Positions 9,027-17,575 of a DNA stretch of 64,000 bases are shown here, one piece after another; position 1 is the first letter of the stretch; each line of letters begins with the position of its first letter. This stretch comes from Gloeocapsa sp. PCC 7428 (GTDB taxonomy: Bacteria; Cyanobacteriota; Cyanobacteriia; Cyanobacteriales; Chroococcidiopsidaceae): positions 2,170,001 to 2,234,000 of the forward strand of contig NC_019745.1 of the NCBI RefSeq assembly GCF_000317555.1, written 5' to 3'. The notes below the pieces were generated by a model. That model was not told the DNA's origin and did not search any database. It saw only the letters and a list, made by a program, of their open reading frames with translations. Position numbers and translations under genes: made by a program.

Positions 9027-9209
9027 GGAAATATTTGTAAATTTTTAAAATCTGGGCAAATTTTCATTATGAAGGAAATCATTTACTAACTTAGATATTA
9101 CCAGAAAGTAACCCCAAAAATAAAGCGATTTTTTGCTAAATTTATCAAAAATAAATAATTCAAAGTTGCGGTAAACAAACAAAGTAAAAGTATCTTGATG
9201 GATGCGATC

Positions 9210-9237
9210 GCTACATAATACTGATGTAAAATGTAGC
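9210..9237. promoter_or_regulatory. Inverted repeat in cassette leader
   Basis: Arms GCTACAT (9210-9216) and ATGTAGC (9231-9237) are perfectly complementary across a 14-base spacer, ending 23 bases before the 57-aa gene. It could be an operator or a leader hairpin. No regulator is assigned. Confidence 0.4.
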
Positions 9238-9260
9238 ATAATGACTACGTAGAAGCCCAG

Positions 9261-9434
9261 ATGAATCTGCAAGACAACGTTAGCGATGTGCAAGAGCCAA
9301 TCGATACAGCACCAGCAGAAGTTAGGCAAATCATTGAACAGGTATGGAAGTTAGAAAAGAGCAGACTTGATAAAAAAAGTAACAGTCATATTAATGATGA
9401 TATTTTGCGGATTGTCAAGGAAGCGGTGCGATGA
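9261..9434 (+). CDS. Small Dnd-cassette protein, 57 aa
   Basis: A short open frame starting ATG at 9261 and ending TGA at 9432-9434. Its stop overlaps the start of the DndD-like ATPase gene (ATGA), a strong sign of translational coupling. The product is charged and probably helical: MNLQDNVSDVQEPIDTAP, then VRQIIEQVWKLEKSRLDKKS, then NDDILRIVKEAVR. No cysteines, membrane segment or known domain is seen. By position it may be a small partner or specificity subunit of the ATPase. Function unknown. Confidence 0.7.
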   Translation: MNLQDNVSDVQEPIDTAPAEVRQIIEQVWKLEKSRLDKKSNSHINDDILRIVKEAVR

Positions 9435-11500
9435 AGCTAACTTCAATTCGGCTGTGTAACTTTCGTTCGTTTTATGGCAAAACACCGGAAATTGCACTTG
9501 CAGGCGGAACAAATCGCAATACGACAATCGTTCACGGTAACAATGGTGCAGGGAAAACGAGTTTCTTAAATGCCTTTACGTGGGTACTATACGAGAAGTT
9601 TAGTGCGGCGTTTGCGTCAGCTGAACAACTTGTCAATAAACGGGCGATTGCCGAAGCAAATATCGGAGAAGCAATCGAATGCTGGGTAGAAATATTTTGG
9701 GAACATGATAACAAACGCTACCGCGTTAAACGCGAGTGTCGCGTGTATAAAAACGATACTAACTTTGATGCGGGTAAAACCCAGTTATTTATGCAAATAG
9801 CTGGCGATGATGGACGATGGTATCCTTCACCACAGCATCCAGAAGACGTGATCAATCAGATTCTACCAGTTAGCTTGCATCAGTATTTCTTTTTCGATGG
9901 TGAGCGAATCGAACAAATTGTGCGATCGGATAAGAAAGCAGAAATTGCTGAAGCAACCAAAATCTTTCTAGGCGTGAAAGTCATAGATAACTCGATCAAG
10001 CACCTAAGTGAAGCAAAAAAAACGCTAGAAAATGAATTAAAAGCGATTGGTGATGCCCAAACCAAACAACTTTTGAGAGAACGGCAAAAGATAGAAATTG
10101 AGATAGAACAAATTACACAGCGACAAAGTGAGATTACTCAAGAGTTAGAATATCAAAACACTTTTAAAAAAGAAACAAGTCACCGTCTACGCGAACTTGC
10201 TGCGGCGCAAGAATTACAGGAAAGACGGCAAAATTTAGAAAACCAGAAAACAACAAATCAAGAAGAACTACGAAAAAGTAAAGAAACTCTCAAGAAAACG
10301 ATTTCTACACGCGGTTACAGTGTACTACTACCATCAACGACGAATCTATTTCGGGAAATTATTGCAGATTTAAAGAATCGCGGCGAGTTAACCGCAGGAA
10401 TTTCGCAAGAATTTGTGCAAGAAATACTGCGCGATCGCCGTTGTATTTGTGGTACGCAACTAGACGATGGAAGTGATGCGCGTCAAAACGTCAGCAACTT
10501 GTTAAATCAAGCTGGTTCTTCTGCTGTCCAAGAAACTGTTATTCGGACAATCGCCCAAGTTGACGAAATTGACAAACAAGCGATCGCTTTTTGGGAAGAT
10601 GTCGATCGCGAACAATTACGTATTGGTCAATTAAGAGAAAGTATATCGCAAATTGAAGCTGAGTTAGATAATATTCAAGAACGTTTGCGTAAAGATCCCA
10701 GCGAAGAAATTCGCAATTTGCAACTTCGATTGGATGATATTGACAGAAAAATTGCTGAATTAAATATTGAACGCGGTGAAAAGAATCAGCGTGTTGATAG
10801 TTTAAAAACTGAAGCTGCTGAATTAGATAAGCAAATTGCCAAACAAAAATTTAATGAAGAAAGACAAGCATTAGCGCAACGACGTATTGCTGCGACTTTA
10901 GATGCTATTGAGCGATTAAACGAAGTTAAACAACGCCAAGAGAAGCAGTTTCGCTTGCAATTAGAAAAACGCATTCAAGAAATATTTAATGAAATTTCTA
11001 TTACGCCCTATATTCCTAAAATTAGTGAAAAATACGAACTCACATTAATAGAAAATACTTCTGGTGTAGAAGCACCTGTTGCGGCTTCTACAGGTGAAAA
11101 TCAAATACTTAGTTTATCATTTATTGGTAGCATCATCGACAAAGTGCGCGAGTGGAGTGAAAGAAAAATGTTGATGGTAGCTGATGGTAGTACATTCCCC
11201 ATAGTGATGGATTCGCCGTTTGGAAGTTTAGATGAAACTTATCGGCGACAAATTGCCAAGATTATTCCACAATTAGCCAATCAGTTGATTGTATTAGTGA
11301 GTAATACCCAGTGGCGCGGAGAAGTGGAAGCAGAAATGACTTCAAGAATTGGTAGGGAATATGTCCTAACTTACTATTCTTCTAAACCAGATTGCGAAGA
11401 GGATACGATTGAAATTGCAGGACAAGAGTATCCTTTAGTTAGACAAAGTCCTAATGAGTTTGAGTATACTGAAATTCTTGAGGTAAATCGCAACAATTGA
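9431..11500 (+). CDS. DndD-like Rad50/SMC-type ATPase
   Basis: A 689-residue ABC/Rad50-like ATPase related to DndD but distinct from the canonical dndD at 18431. The Walker A motif is GNNGAGKT (36-43) after the RecF-like opening LCNFRSFYG. A FFFDGERIEQIV motif follows near 155. Long coiled coils (about 195-290 and 370-520) flank a short hinge bearing Cys338 and Cys340 (RRCICGTQL), which could bind metal or form a hook. The signature-like STGENQ (553-557) and Walker B region MDSPFGSLDE (Asp594) close the ATPase. It is coupled to the 57-aa gene and followed by Dnd-associated protein 4. Its role is inferred as a phosphorothioation-linked DNA-acting motor or sensor. Confidence 0.8.
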   Translation: MKLTSIRLCNFRSFYGKTPEIALAGGTNRNTTIVHGNNGAGKTSFLNAFTWVLYEKFSAAFASAEQLVNKRAIAEANIGEAIECWVEIFWEHDNKRYRVKRECRVYKNDTNFDAGKTQLFMQIAGDDGRWYPSPQHPEDVINQILPVSLHQYFFFDGERIEQIVRSDKKAEIAEATKIFLGVKVIDNSIKHLSEAKKTLENELKAIGDAQTKQLLRERQKIEIEIEQITQRQSEITQELEYQNTFKKETSHRLRELAAAQELQERRQNLENQKTTNQEELRKSKETLKKTISTRGYSVLLPSTTNLFREIIADLKNRGELTAGISQEFVQEILRDRRCICGTQLDDGSDARQNVSNLLNQAGSSAVQETVIRTIAQVDEIDKQAIAFWEDVDREQLRIGQLRESISQIEAELDNIQERLRKDPSEEIRNLQLRLDDIDRKIAELNIERGEKNQRVDSLKTEAAELDKQIAKQKFNEERQALAQRRIAATLDAIERLNEVKQRQEKQFRLQLEKRIQEIFNEISITPYIPKISEKYELTLIENTSGVEAPVAASTGENQILSLSFIGSIIDKVREWSERKMLMVADGSTFPIVMDSPFGSLDETYRRQIAKIIPQLANQLIVLVSNTQWRGEVEAEMTSRIGREYVLTYYSSKPDCEEDTIEIAGQEYPLVRQSPNEFEYTEILEVNRNN

Positions 11501-11542
11501 AGGTAAACACAGTGCTACAAATTATTCAAAAGCTTTAAGAAA

Positions 11543-12013
11543 ATGGTAGAAACGGGTAGAATTAGAGTAGCAAAAGACAAAGCTGACTTAGTTAAATCTT
11601 TAATATCCACTGATGGTACAACAGGTCCTTTTCAGACTTATGTTGATATTATTGTCTTTGCTGCTGCTTTGGGTGCAAAACACAACAAGCGAGTACCTTT
11701 AGGAGAGATTTCCAAAAGAGAACCGTCTCCTATTCCACAAGAACAGTTTATTGTTCGCGGATATGACACAGTCATTAATCTTATAGCAATTACTGAAACT
11801 AAAAACTTAAGCGTTTTATCTTTTAGTGAAAATCAAAGTCGTGAAAAACGTAATCATATTTTTGAAGAATACGCCAATGGAGGACTAGAAATATTACAAG
11901 CAGAGTTTCGAGGTGCGGTTGACTATTCAGAACGAATTTTACTGATTCTCAGTTCAGAACGAATCGAACATGAGAAAGATAGTGAATTTGATCTGAGTAA
12001 ATTTTTAGCTTGA
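11543..12013 (+). CDS. Dnd system-associated protein 4 family
   Basis: A 156-residue protein resembling the family called Dnd (DNA phosphorothioation) system-associated protein 4. Recognised segments are RIRVAKDKADLVKSLI, GPFQTYVDIIVFAAALGAKH, the KRVPLGEI loop and the C-terminal EEYANGGLEILQAEF. There is no catalytic motif I can name. It lies 42 bases after the DndD-like ATPase gene on the same strand and ends 11 bases before the convergent DGQHR gene. The co-location supports a shared function with the ATPase; biochemical role unknown. Confidence 0.75.
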   Translation: MVETGRIRVAKDKADLVKSLISTDGTTGPFQTYVDIIVFAAALGAKHNKRVPLGEISKREPSPIPQEQFIVRGYDTVINLIAITETKNLSVLSFSENQSREKRNHIFEEYANGGLEILQAEFRGAVDYSERILLILSSERIEHEKDSEFDLSKFLA

Positions 12014-12024
12014 ATTAAATATTA

Positions 12025-13212
12025 TTAATTATTAATAAACTGTATCCATCCCAGCTTGACTTGTACAGTGTTAACTGCTGCGGCGATCGCACTTCCACCA
12101 AAGGATACTTTATAAGGTTTTGCTGGATTTTTGGGTTTAAGATCTATCCTAACTATATTATCTCGCCAAAGTTCATTTTCTCTTGACCAATCTAGCTGTG
12201 CTAGTTGCGAAATTTTTGTTTGATTAAAATAATTATCGTCTTGAGCGTAAGTATGATAAAGCAATCTTCCTAAAACTTCTAAACCAGCACTTACACCAAG
12301 TAGACATTCTTCCTTAAATCTACTTATATCATCAACAGTTAAATTCTGATGAGCTTTTTCAACAATATACCGCGTGTGATGACACTCCAAGAAAAATTGA
12401 TTAAGACACTCAGCCAGAGATCCGCTTGCTGCTTCTACCTCGTAATTTTTTAATTCATCGGCTGGATCGTTAGCAAAAACACAACTGACAAATCTAGCAA
12501 TGTAATTTGTGGTGTAAATTAGCCTATTTTTAGTTGCAGGAGTTGATTTAATTTTCTCTGTCTTGTCCTGGAACATTGAAACTCTGTTAATTAATTCTTT
12601 GGTAATACCAACTCGACCAGAGTATTCACCAAATGACAATAACAAAGATTTATCTAGCGGTCTAGTTTGTGCCATATCTTTGAAGTCGATTTGACACTGA
12701 CGCTTATCCGCCTCTAAAATTAAAGTAATCGGAAAATCATCATCACTAATCAAGTGGCTTTCATTACCTAAAACTAATTCTTGAATTGCACTTTTACGAT
12801 GTTGTCCATCGGTAATATCTAATTTAACTTTATTAGGAATAACGACGATACAAAGTCCTCTACCTAATTCATGGACTGTAATATTGTGTTCATCAACATT
12901 GGCGGTAATTGTTCCTAAAACCCAAGGTCGATTTGCTTTAGCGCGTTCGACAACATAGGTTTTGATTTCCTCCGCATGACCTTTAACTTCTGGGCGATTT
13001 TTACCCGAATCAGGATCGTTGTCGGTAGATGGCATCGCTTGGAGAAGAATAGGCAAATCTCTGGCTGGAACATTGATTTGCACCATTTTTCGCTTTCCTT
13101 GCCGAAAAATTAACCCAGGATAGCAACGTTCGCGATGATACTTTGAAAAATAAGGCTCAAGTAGCAAATCAAGTCGCTGATGATTGATATCGTCTTCTGG
13201 CGTTTCTACCAT
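12025..13212 (-). CDS. Short DndB-like DGQHR-domain protein
   Basis: A 395-residue DGQHR-domain protein, shorter than the adjacent DndB (522 aa). The motif DGQHR is at 135-139 (LDITDGQHRKSAIQEL). Nearby are GLIFRQGKRKMVQINVPARD and the MAQTRPLDKSLLLSFGE segment, which is the second conserved block of DndB-like proteins. It may correspond to the family named phosphorothioation-associated DGQHR protein 1, but this was not tested. It lies on the same strand as dndB, 105 bases downstream, so the two may be co-transcribed. A regulatory or DNA-binding role is inferred from DndB. Confidence 0.8.
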   Translation of the reverse strand: MVETPEDDINHQRLDLLLEPYFSKYHRERCYPGLIFRQGKRKMVQINVPARDLPILLQAMPSTDNDPDSGKNRPEVKGHAEEIKTYVVERAKANRPWVLGTITANVDEHNITVHELGRGLCIVVIPNKVKLDITDGQHRKSAIQELVLGNESHLISDDDFPITLILEADKRQCQIDFKDMAQTRPLDKSLLLSFGEYSGRVGITKELINRVSMFQDKTEKIKSTPATKNRLIYTTNYIARFVSCVFANDPADELKNYEVEAASGSLAECLNQFFLECHHTRYIVEKAHQNLTVDDISRFKEECLLGVSAGLEVLGRLLYHTYAQDDNYFNQTKISQLAQLDWSRENELWRDNIVRIDLKPKNPAKPYKVSFGGSAIAAAVNTVQVKLGWIQFINN

Positions 13213-13317
13213 AGAAAAGTTTATGTAAGTTAGTAAAGATTAGCCTACATGATAAGTAGTATTTATACATTATGACATCAGTAAAAGCCACAAGAGAAAA
13301 CGCTTGGCGAATGCTAA

Positions 13318-14886
13318 TTATAAAATTGGTGGTAATCCTACCGCTTTTGGTTCTACAAACTGACCATCAAAACTGATCGCTTGTGTTTCGACAGTTCTGG
13401 CATCTGCTATAGCTTTGCGGAGTTGGGCGCGTTCCATCGGTTCTTGGATGCCGCCGAGAATGTAAACGATTAACTTTGCTGCTAAATCACGACCTGCAAC
13501 TTGTACGCGCTTTTTGTTTGGGTCATACAAGATACCATACCAAAGCGATCGCGGATATTCCATTCCACTAAAACCCCCTTCTAAGTCAAACTTGTGGAGT
13601 TTTTTAAAAATGTCTTTGAGTGAGAAACCTTTTTTGAAGACTAAAATTCCCAACGCTTGCGCTAAAGCAACTTGTCCAACAGGACGAAAAAGCATATTTC
13701 CTTCACCGCCATCTTTCTCGAAACTAAAGCGTCGTAGTAACGGTGTTTCTTCCGCTTCGAGTACCCGATAACTTGGTAGAGTCGCTAAATAATCAAATAA
13801 CTTTTGAAACTCTATCATTCCCGCCTCAAGTTCTTTATCGTTTGGGCGTATCGGAATTAACTTTTTATCTAGCGGTTTCCAATGTAAAAACTTTTGTCCA
13901 AGATATCTTTCTGACATCTCTTTGAGTGCTTGTAGCGTTGTTAAAACTGTCGACTTAGTAGCAACTGTGGCGCTATTCCAATTAACCCGTGGTTGGCGAT
14001 CGCTTCTTTGTTCTAACAGCGGATGCGTCGTTGCAATTTTCCTGGCAACAATCGAAAACCCATCATCTTCGTTTAACTGCGCTAATTGACCTTTTGTTAA
14101 AGGGACAGCCATTAAGTTGACATGAACAAAAATCGATCTTACTCGTCTTCTTGCTTGTTCGCGAGTTTCGCCTTTCTCGACTGCACAGATAAACTCAATT
14201 CCTATTTTTTCTTGAGGTAAACTTTCCAAATAATCAACATCTACTTGATAATGCTCAATTAAATCATTTAAAGTAATGGCACTACCATCAGGAGTTTTGT
14301 CTTTGCGATAACGCTGAAGTTGATGCGTCTCAATTAACTCCATCAATCCTTGTACTCCCATCAAGCGGTGTTGACCGTCAAGTGCATAGATAGTGTTTTC
14401 TGGTGCAAAATTCAGTAAACCTACGCTTCCATCACGGTCTAAAGGTCTAAAATCAATAGTAGATTTTAAGGCGCGTCCTTCACGATCCCATTGTGCTGCT
14501 TCAGGATTATCTACCCAAGGTTGATTGATGACAACAAGTACTGACGGAAACTTATGGTTTTTCCATGCGGCTAAATATTGTACGAGTGGTATCTGACGCG
14601 ACCAATCAAGCGGACGTTGGTGAATTTCTGAGATAGTATCCGCATCGACTTCTACATTGCCTGTTGTAGGATTATGTTTAGGCTGAAGTAGCGGTAAACA
14701 CGATGCAAAGTGCACTTGTTGCGCAAACCACTCCAAGGTAACTGACCCTAAGTAAGCTTGAGTACCACCCATCATTGTTGTTTGCACAAAGATTTGATCT
14801 AAATGCTGCGCTAATAACGAAGCCAATTCTGCTGGTGTGTTCTCTGGGTAATATTTACCAGTAGTATCAGCTACTTTCTTACTCAT
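13318..14886 (-). CDS. dndB: DNA sulfur modification protein DndB
   Basis: A 522-residue DndB. The hallmark DGQHR is at 170-174 (YALDGQHRLMGVQGLMELI). Other conserved blocks are FVHVNLMAVPLTKGQLAQLNED, GQVALAQALGILV and the N-terminal TMMGGTQAYLGSVTLEWFA. DndB is not needed for sulfur incorporation itself. In studied bacteria it has been reported to repress the dnd operon and limit modification. Here it is transcribed away from dndC, with a shared 161-base control region that contains an inverted repeat, which fits such a regulatory role. Confidence 0.93.
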   Translation of the reverse strand: MSKKVADTTGKYYPENTPAELASLLAQHLDQIFVQTTMMGGTQAYLGSVTLEWFAQQVHFASCLPLLQPKHNPTTGNVEVDADTISEIHQRPLDWSRQIPLVQYLAAWKNHKFPSVLVVINQPWVDNPEAAQWDREGRALKSTIDFRPLDRDGSVGLLNFAPENTIYALDGQHRLMGVQGLMELIETHQLQRYRKDKTPDGSAITLNDLIEHYQVDVDYLESLPQEKIGIEFICAVEKGETREQARRRVRSIFVHVNLMAVPLTKGQLAQLNEDDGFSIVARKIATTHPLLEQRSDRQPRVNWNSATVATKSTVLTTLQALKEMSERYLGQKFLHWKPLDKKLIPIRPNDKELEAGMIEFQKLFDYLATLPSYRVLEAEETPLLRRFSFEKDGGEGNMLFRPVGQVALAQALGILVFKKGFSLKDIFKKLHKFDLEGGFSGMEYPRSLWYGILYDPNKKRVQVAGRDLAAKLIVYILGGIQEPMERAQLRKAIADARTVETQAISFDGQFVEPKAVGLPPIL

Positions 14887-14956
14887 AATTTCTTAAACTA
14901 GAAGTTCTCATAAAGCTTAAGCTACCCAGAAATTGATCGTTGAAAGTTTTTAAAAA

Positions 14957-15001
14957 CCTTTAAACTTGACAATACAGCAGTTACCTTAAAAATATTTAAG
15001 G
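14957..15001. promoter_or_regulatory. Divergent dndB/dndC control region with operator-like palindrome
   Basis: Between the two divergent genes lies a perfect inverted repeat, CCTTAAA (14984-14990) and TTTAAGG (14995-15001), with a 4-base centre. A related half-site CCTTTAAA lies at 14957-14964. A TTGACA -35 box at 14966-14971 sits between them, so binding at the repeats would cover the dndC promoter. The -10 is not clear. DndB or a DGQHR relative is a candidate binder (inference). Confidence 0.5.
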
Positions 15002-15047
15002 TTTATGTAACTACGCAGTCGCATGAGTTCAGTAGAGAAGGATAAAA

Positions 15048-16700
15048 ATGTCTACACCACAACAGAAACCAAAAGAAGCGGAAACTTCGCGTCTACAGCC
15101 CTTTGGGCATCCTGTGGCGGGCGGCGTCCGTCACGATGCGAAAGTTTTCAAGACAGGCGATCAAGCACGGACTGTAGCAGACTTGGTGGCAGATATTCAA
15201 GCTCTCACCGCTGAAATTCAAGAATTATACTGTTTAGACGAGATACCTTGGTGTATAGGCTATAGTGGTGGGAAAGATAGCACCGCGACTTTACAACTCG
15301 TGTGGAATGCGATCGCCTCTCTCCCGCCTGAAAAGCGAACTAAAACAATTCACGTTATCACGACAGATACGTTAGTAGAAAATCCAATTGTTGCAGCTTG
15401 GGTTAGTCGTTCACTTCAACAAATGAAACAAGCAGCGCAACAACAAGGAATGCCGGTTGAACCACATTTACTTTATCCCGCAGTTAAAGATACATTTTGG
15501 GTCAATTTAATCGGTAAGGGTTATCCTGCGCCGCGTAACCGATTTAGATGGTGTACTGAACGGTTAAAGATTCAACCCTCGGATAACTTTATTCGGGCAA
15601 TGATTCGCGCAAGTGGAGAAGTTGTACTTGTACTGGGTACGCGCAAAAGCGAAAGTGTAAAACGCGCAACCAATATGGCAAAACATCGTGAGTGGCGCAT
15701 ACGCGATCGCCTCAACACAAATCCCAACCGACCTAACTCACTTATTTATCTCCCAATTGAAGATTGGCATACCGATGAAGTTTGGATCTATCTCAACCAA
15801 TGGCAAAATCCTTGGGGATATAGCAACAAAGATTTATTCACTATGTATCGCGGCGCAACCGCAGATAATGAGTGCCCGCTTGTTGTCGATACTTCTACCC
15901 CTAGCTGTGGCGATTCGCGGTTTGGCTGCTGGGTTTGCACAATGGTGAGTAAAGATAAATCGATGGAGGCGATGATCCAAAACGATGAAGAGAAAGAATG
16001 GATGCAGCCGTTACTCGATATTCGGAATGAACTTGATGTCGCAGACGATCGCGACAAACGAGACTTTCGCCGCATCTGGGGACAAGTGCAACTTTTTGAA
16101 CGCAATGTCGATGGTGAAGTTTCTGTAGAACCGATTCCAGGCCCTTATACCAAATACTGGCGCGAGTATTGGTTAAAAAAAGTGCTACAAGCACAAACAC
16201 AAATTCGCCACACTGCGCCAGAAAATATGCGCGATATTACCTTAATTACACCAGAAGAACTCAGTGAAATTCGTCGGATTTGGTTAGAAGACAAGCACGA
16301 ATTTGACGATAGCTTACCGCGAATTTATCAAGAAGTTACAGGCGAACCTTTTCGCGATCCCCGTCCAGGAAGCGATCGCACTTTACTTGGTAGCGACGAG
16401 TGGGCTGTACTCGAAGAAATTTGCGGCGATGACGCGATGCATCTTGAACTAATGGCAAAGCTACTCGATACCGAACGCCAGTATCGCACAATGGCGCGTC
16501 GTAATGGCATTTTTGAGGCGTTAGAGAAGTGCTTTGAAACGAGTTCGCGTTCCAAAGAAGAAGCGATCGCCAACGCCCACTACAAACGCGACTTGAAAAA
16601 CGCTGCCGAACAAGGCAATATCGAAACCGTCAAGCAGTTAACCTGGGCTAGCTTAAAATTCCAAGCTACAGCCGGAGATGAAAAGTTACTAAGTGATTAA
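15048..16700 (+). CDS. dndC: DNA sulfur modification protein DndC
   Basis: A 550-residue PAPS-reductase-like protein. The PP-loop SGGKDS lies at 73-78 (GYSGGKDSTATLQLVW), and the cysteines in RFRWCTERL, NECPLVV, TPSCGDS and FGCWVCTMV fit the iron-sulfur ligands of DndC. It activates the DNA backbone with ATP and passes sulfur during phosphorothioation. An AGAGAAGGA ribosome site precedes the ATG at 15048. Residues about 11-36 are encoded by a 79-bp palindromic repeat inserted near the N-terminus; family-like sequence resumes at ARTVADLVADI. A strong hairpin follows the stop. No dndA (cysteine desulfurase) is next to it. Confidence 0.95.
   Translation: MSTPQQKPKEAETSRLQPFGHPVAGGVRHDAKVFKTGDQARTVADLVADIQALTAEIQELYCLDEIPWCIGYSGGKDSTATLQLVWNAIASLPPEKRTKTIHVITTDTLVENPIVAAWVSRSLQQMKQAAQQQGMPVEPHLLYPAVKDTFWVNLIGKGYPAPRNRFRWCTERLKIQPSDNFIRAMIRASGEVVLVLGTRKSESVKRATNMAKHREWRIRDRLNTNPNRPNSLIYLPIEDWHTDEVWIYLNQWQNPWGYSNKDLFTMYRGATADNECPLVVDTSTPSCGDSRFGCWVCTMVSKDKSMEAMIQNDEEKEWMQPLLDIRNELDVADDRDKRDFRRIWGQVQLFERNVDGEVSVEPIPGPYTKYWREYWLKKVLQAQTQIRHTAPENMRDITLITPEELSEIRRIWLEDKHEFDDSLPRIYQEVTGEPFRDPRPGSDRTLLGSDEWAVLEEICGDDAMHLELMAKLLDTERQYRTMARRNGIFEALEKCFETSSRSKEEAIANAHYKRDLKNAAEQGNIETVKQLTWASLKFQATAGDEKLLSD
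15078..15156 (+). repeat. 79-bp palindromic repeat in frame in dndC (copy A)
   Basis: Ends are imperfect inverted repeats (GGAAACTTCGCGTC against GATGCGAAAGTTTTC). It matches copy B at 21646-21724 with 5 differences in 79 bases. It encodes ETSRLQPFGHPVAGG..RHDAK in the same frame as copy B. All three frames of the sense strand are open through it, and all three of the complement carry stops. Confidence 0.9.
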
Positions 16701-16726
16701 AATCACTGCATATCATTATAATTTTG

Positions 16727-16754
16727 ATACAGTTCAGATAAGACTGAACTGTAT
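16727..16754. terminator. Hairpin between convergent dndC and PT-repeat gene
   Basis: Perfect 11-base arms ATACAGTTCAG (16727-16737) and CTGAACTGTAT (16744-16754) enclose a 6-base loop. It lies just after the dndC stop and before the convergent gene's stop at 16782, as expected for a two-way terminator. No clear T-run follows. Confidence 0.65.
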
Positions 16755-16781
16755 ACGACAACTAAGATTGATAGCGACTAC

Positions 16782-17300
16782 TTACCAAAGAGCGCGAACG
16801 CCTTCACCAGCGGGTTGGGTGGTTCCAGCAGCGCCGTTATCGTCAAGGTCGTTATCATCATTGTTATCAGTGTCTGTATCGGTTGGTGCTCCTACTCCAG
16901 GGGTAGTTGTATCAGGAGTTGTTGCATCTGGTGTTGTCGTTCCTGGGACAGTCGGATCAGTCCCTAAACCAGGTGAGGTTGCATCTGGGGTCGTCGTTGT
17001 TGGTGCAGTCGGGTCGGTAGGTTGTCCTACGCCTGGGGTCGTCGTTGTTGGTGCAGTCGGGTCGGTAGGTTGTCCTACGCCTGGAGTTGTTGTTCCTGGT
17101 GCAGTTGTGGTTCCTGGTGCAGTGGGGTCAGTAGGTTGTCCTACACCTGGAGTGGTTTGTGCAACAACGCTTTGAATGAAATTAGATTGATTTAAAGCGG
17201 GGACAGCAAGGATTGCAGCGCCAGCAAATCCTAAAAAACCTGTAAGCTTGAGCAGCATTTGGCGTTTCCGTGCTTGCATTGATTTCTCCTCAAAATACAC
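16782..17300 (-). CDS. Secreted proline/threonine-repeat protein
   Basis: A 172-residue protein with an N-terminal signal peptide or anchor (KLTGFLGFAGAAILAVPAL) followed by a low-complexity region of 16-residue units of the type TPGVGQPTDPTAPTTT. The tail is acidic (DTDTDNNDDNDLDDN). No enzymatic domain. Such PT/DP-rich stretches are typical of cell-wall or surface linkers. It lies on the opposite strand between dndC and dndD, next to the L,D-transpeptidase gene, so an envelope role is suggested. Its relation to DNA sulfur modification is doubtful. Confidence 0.7.
   Translation of the reverse strand: MYFEEKSMQARKRQMLLKLTGFLGFAGAAILAVPALNQSNFIQSVVAQTTPGVGQPTDPTAPGTTTAPGTTTPGVGQPTDPTAPTTTTPGVGQPTDPTAPTTTTPDATSPGLGTDPTVPGTTTPDATTPDTTTPGVGAPTDTDTDNNDDNDLDDNGAAGTTQPAGEGVRALW
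16987..17082. repeat. 48-bp tandem repeat coding for PT units
   Basis: Two copies of a 48-base unit beginning GGGGTCGTCGTTGTTGG at 16987 and 17035 follow each other, with a more diverged copy downstream to about 17155. The period is 16 codons, so copy-number change keeps the frame. Confidence 0.8.
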
Positions 17301-17575
17301 ACTAAGGACAAGGCGAACTATCGAATAAATGTCATTAAGTTTCGCCTGAGGTGGGTTCGTAAAAGTCGAACCAAGAATTTTTACTCAGTTTAGGGAGATG
17401 TGTTAAAAATTTTCTCTTCCTTGAGTCGTAGTTTGTGCTTTTGATACGTTTTGTTTATCAATGCTAATTGACGTGTAATACTATGATTTTTTTACTTACA
17501 CAACCCAAGTTGAATGACTAAATCAAGTACTTTTTTATACACTACAAAGTAACGAGGAACTATGTGATAATTGAG

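Noticed and set aside
9045-9329. 94-residue minus-strand frame before the Dnd cassette
   Set aside because: It covers the promoter, leader and the 57-aa gene, has biased low-complexity composition and no family resemblance.
15023-15214. Alternative + frame across the dndC start
   Set aside because: It exists because the 79-bp repeat is open in all three sense frames. The dndC frame continues into conserved sequence.
16987-17155. Regular repeats that could look like a CRISPR array
   Set aside because: Units follow each other without unique spacers and the period is 16 codons within a coding frame.
16693-17175. Long open frame on the + strand opposite the PT-repeat gene
   Set aside because: It is the antisense of a 48-bp coding repeat. 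The minus-strand frame has a signal peptide and a sensible PT composition; the + frame has neither.
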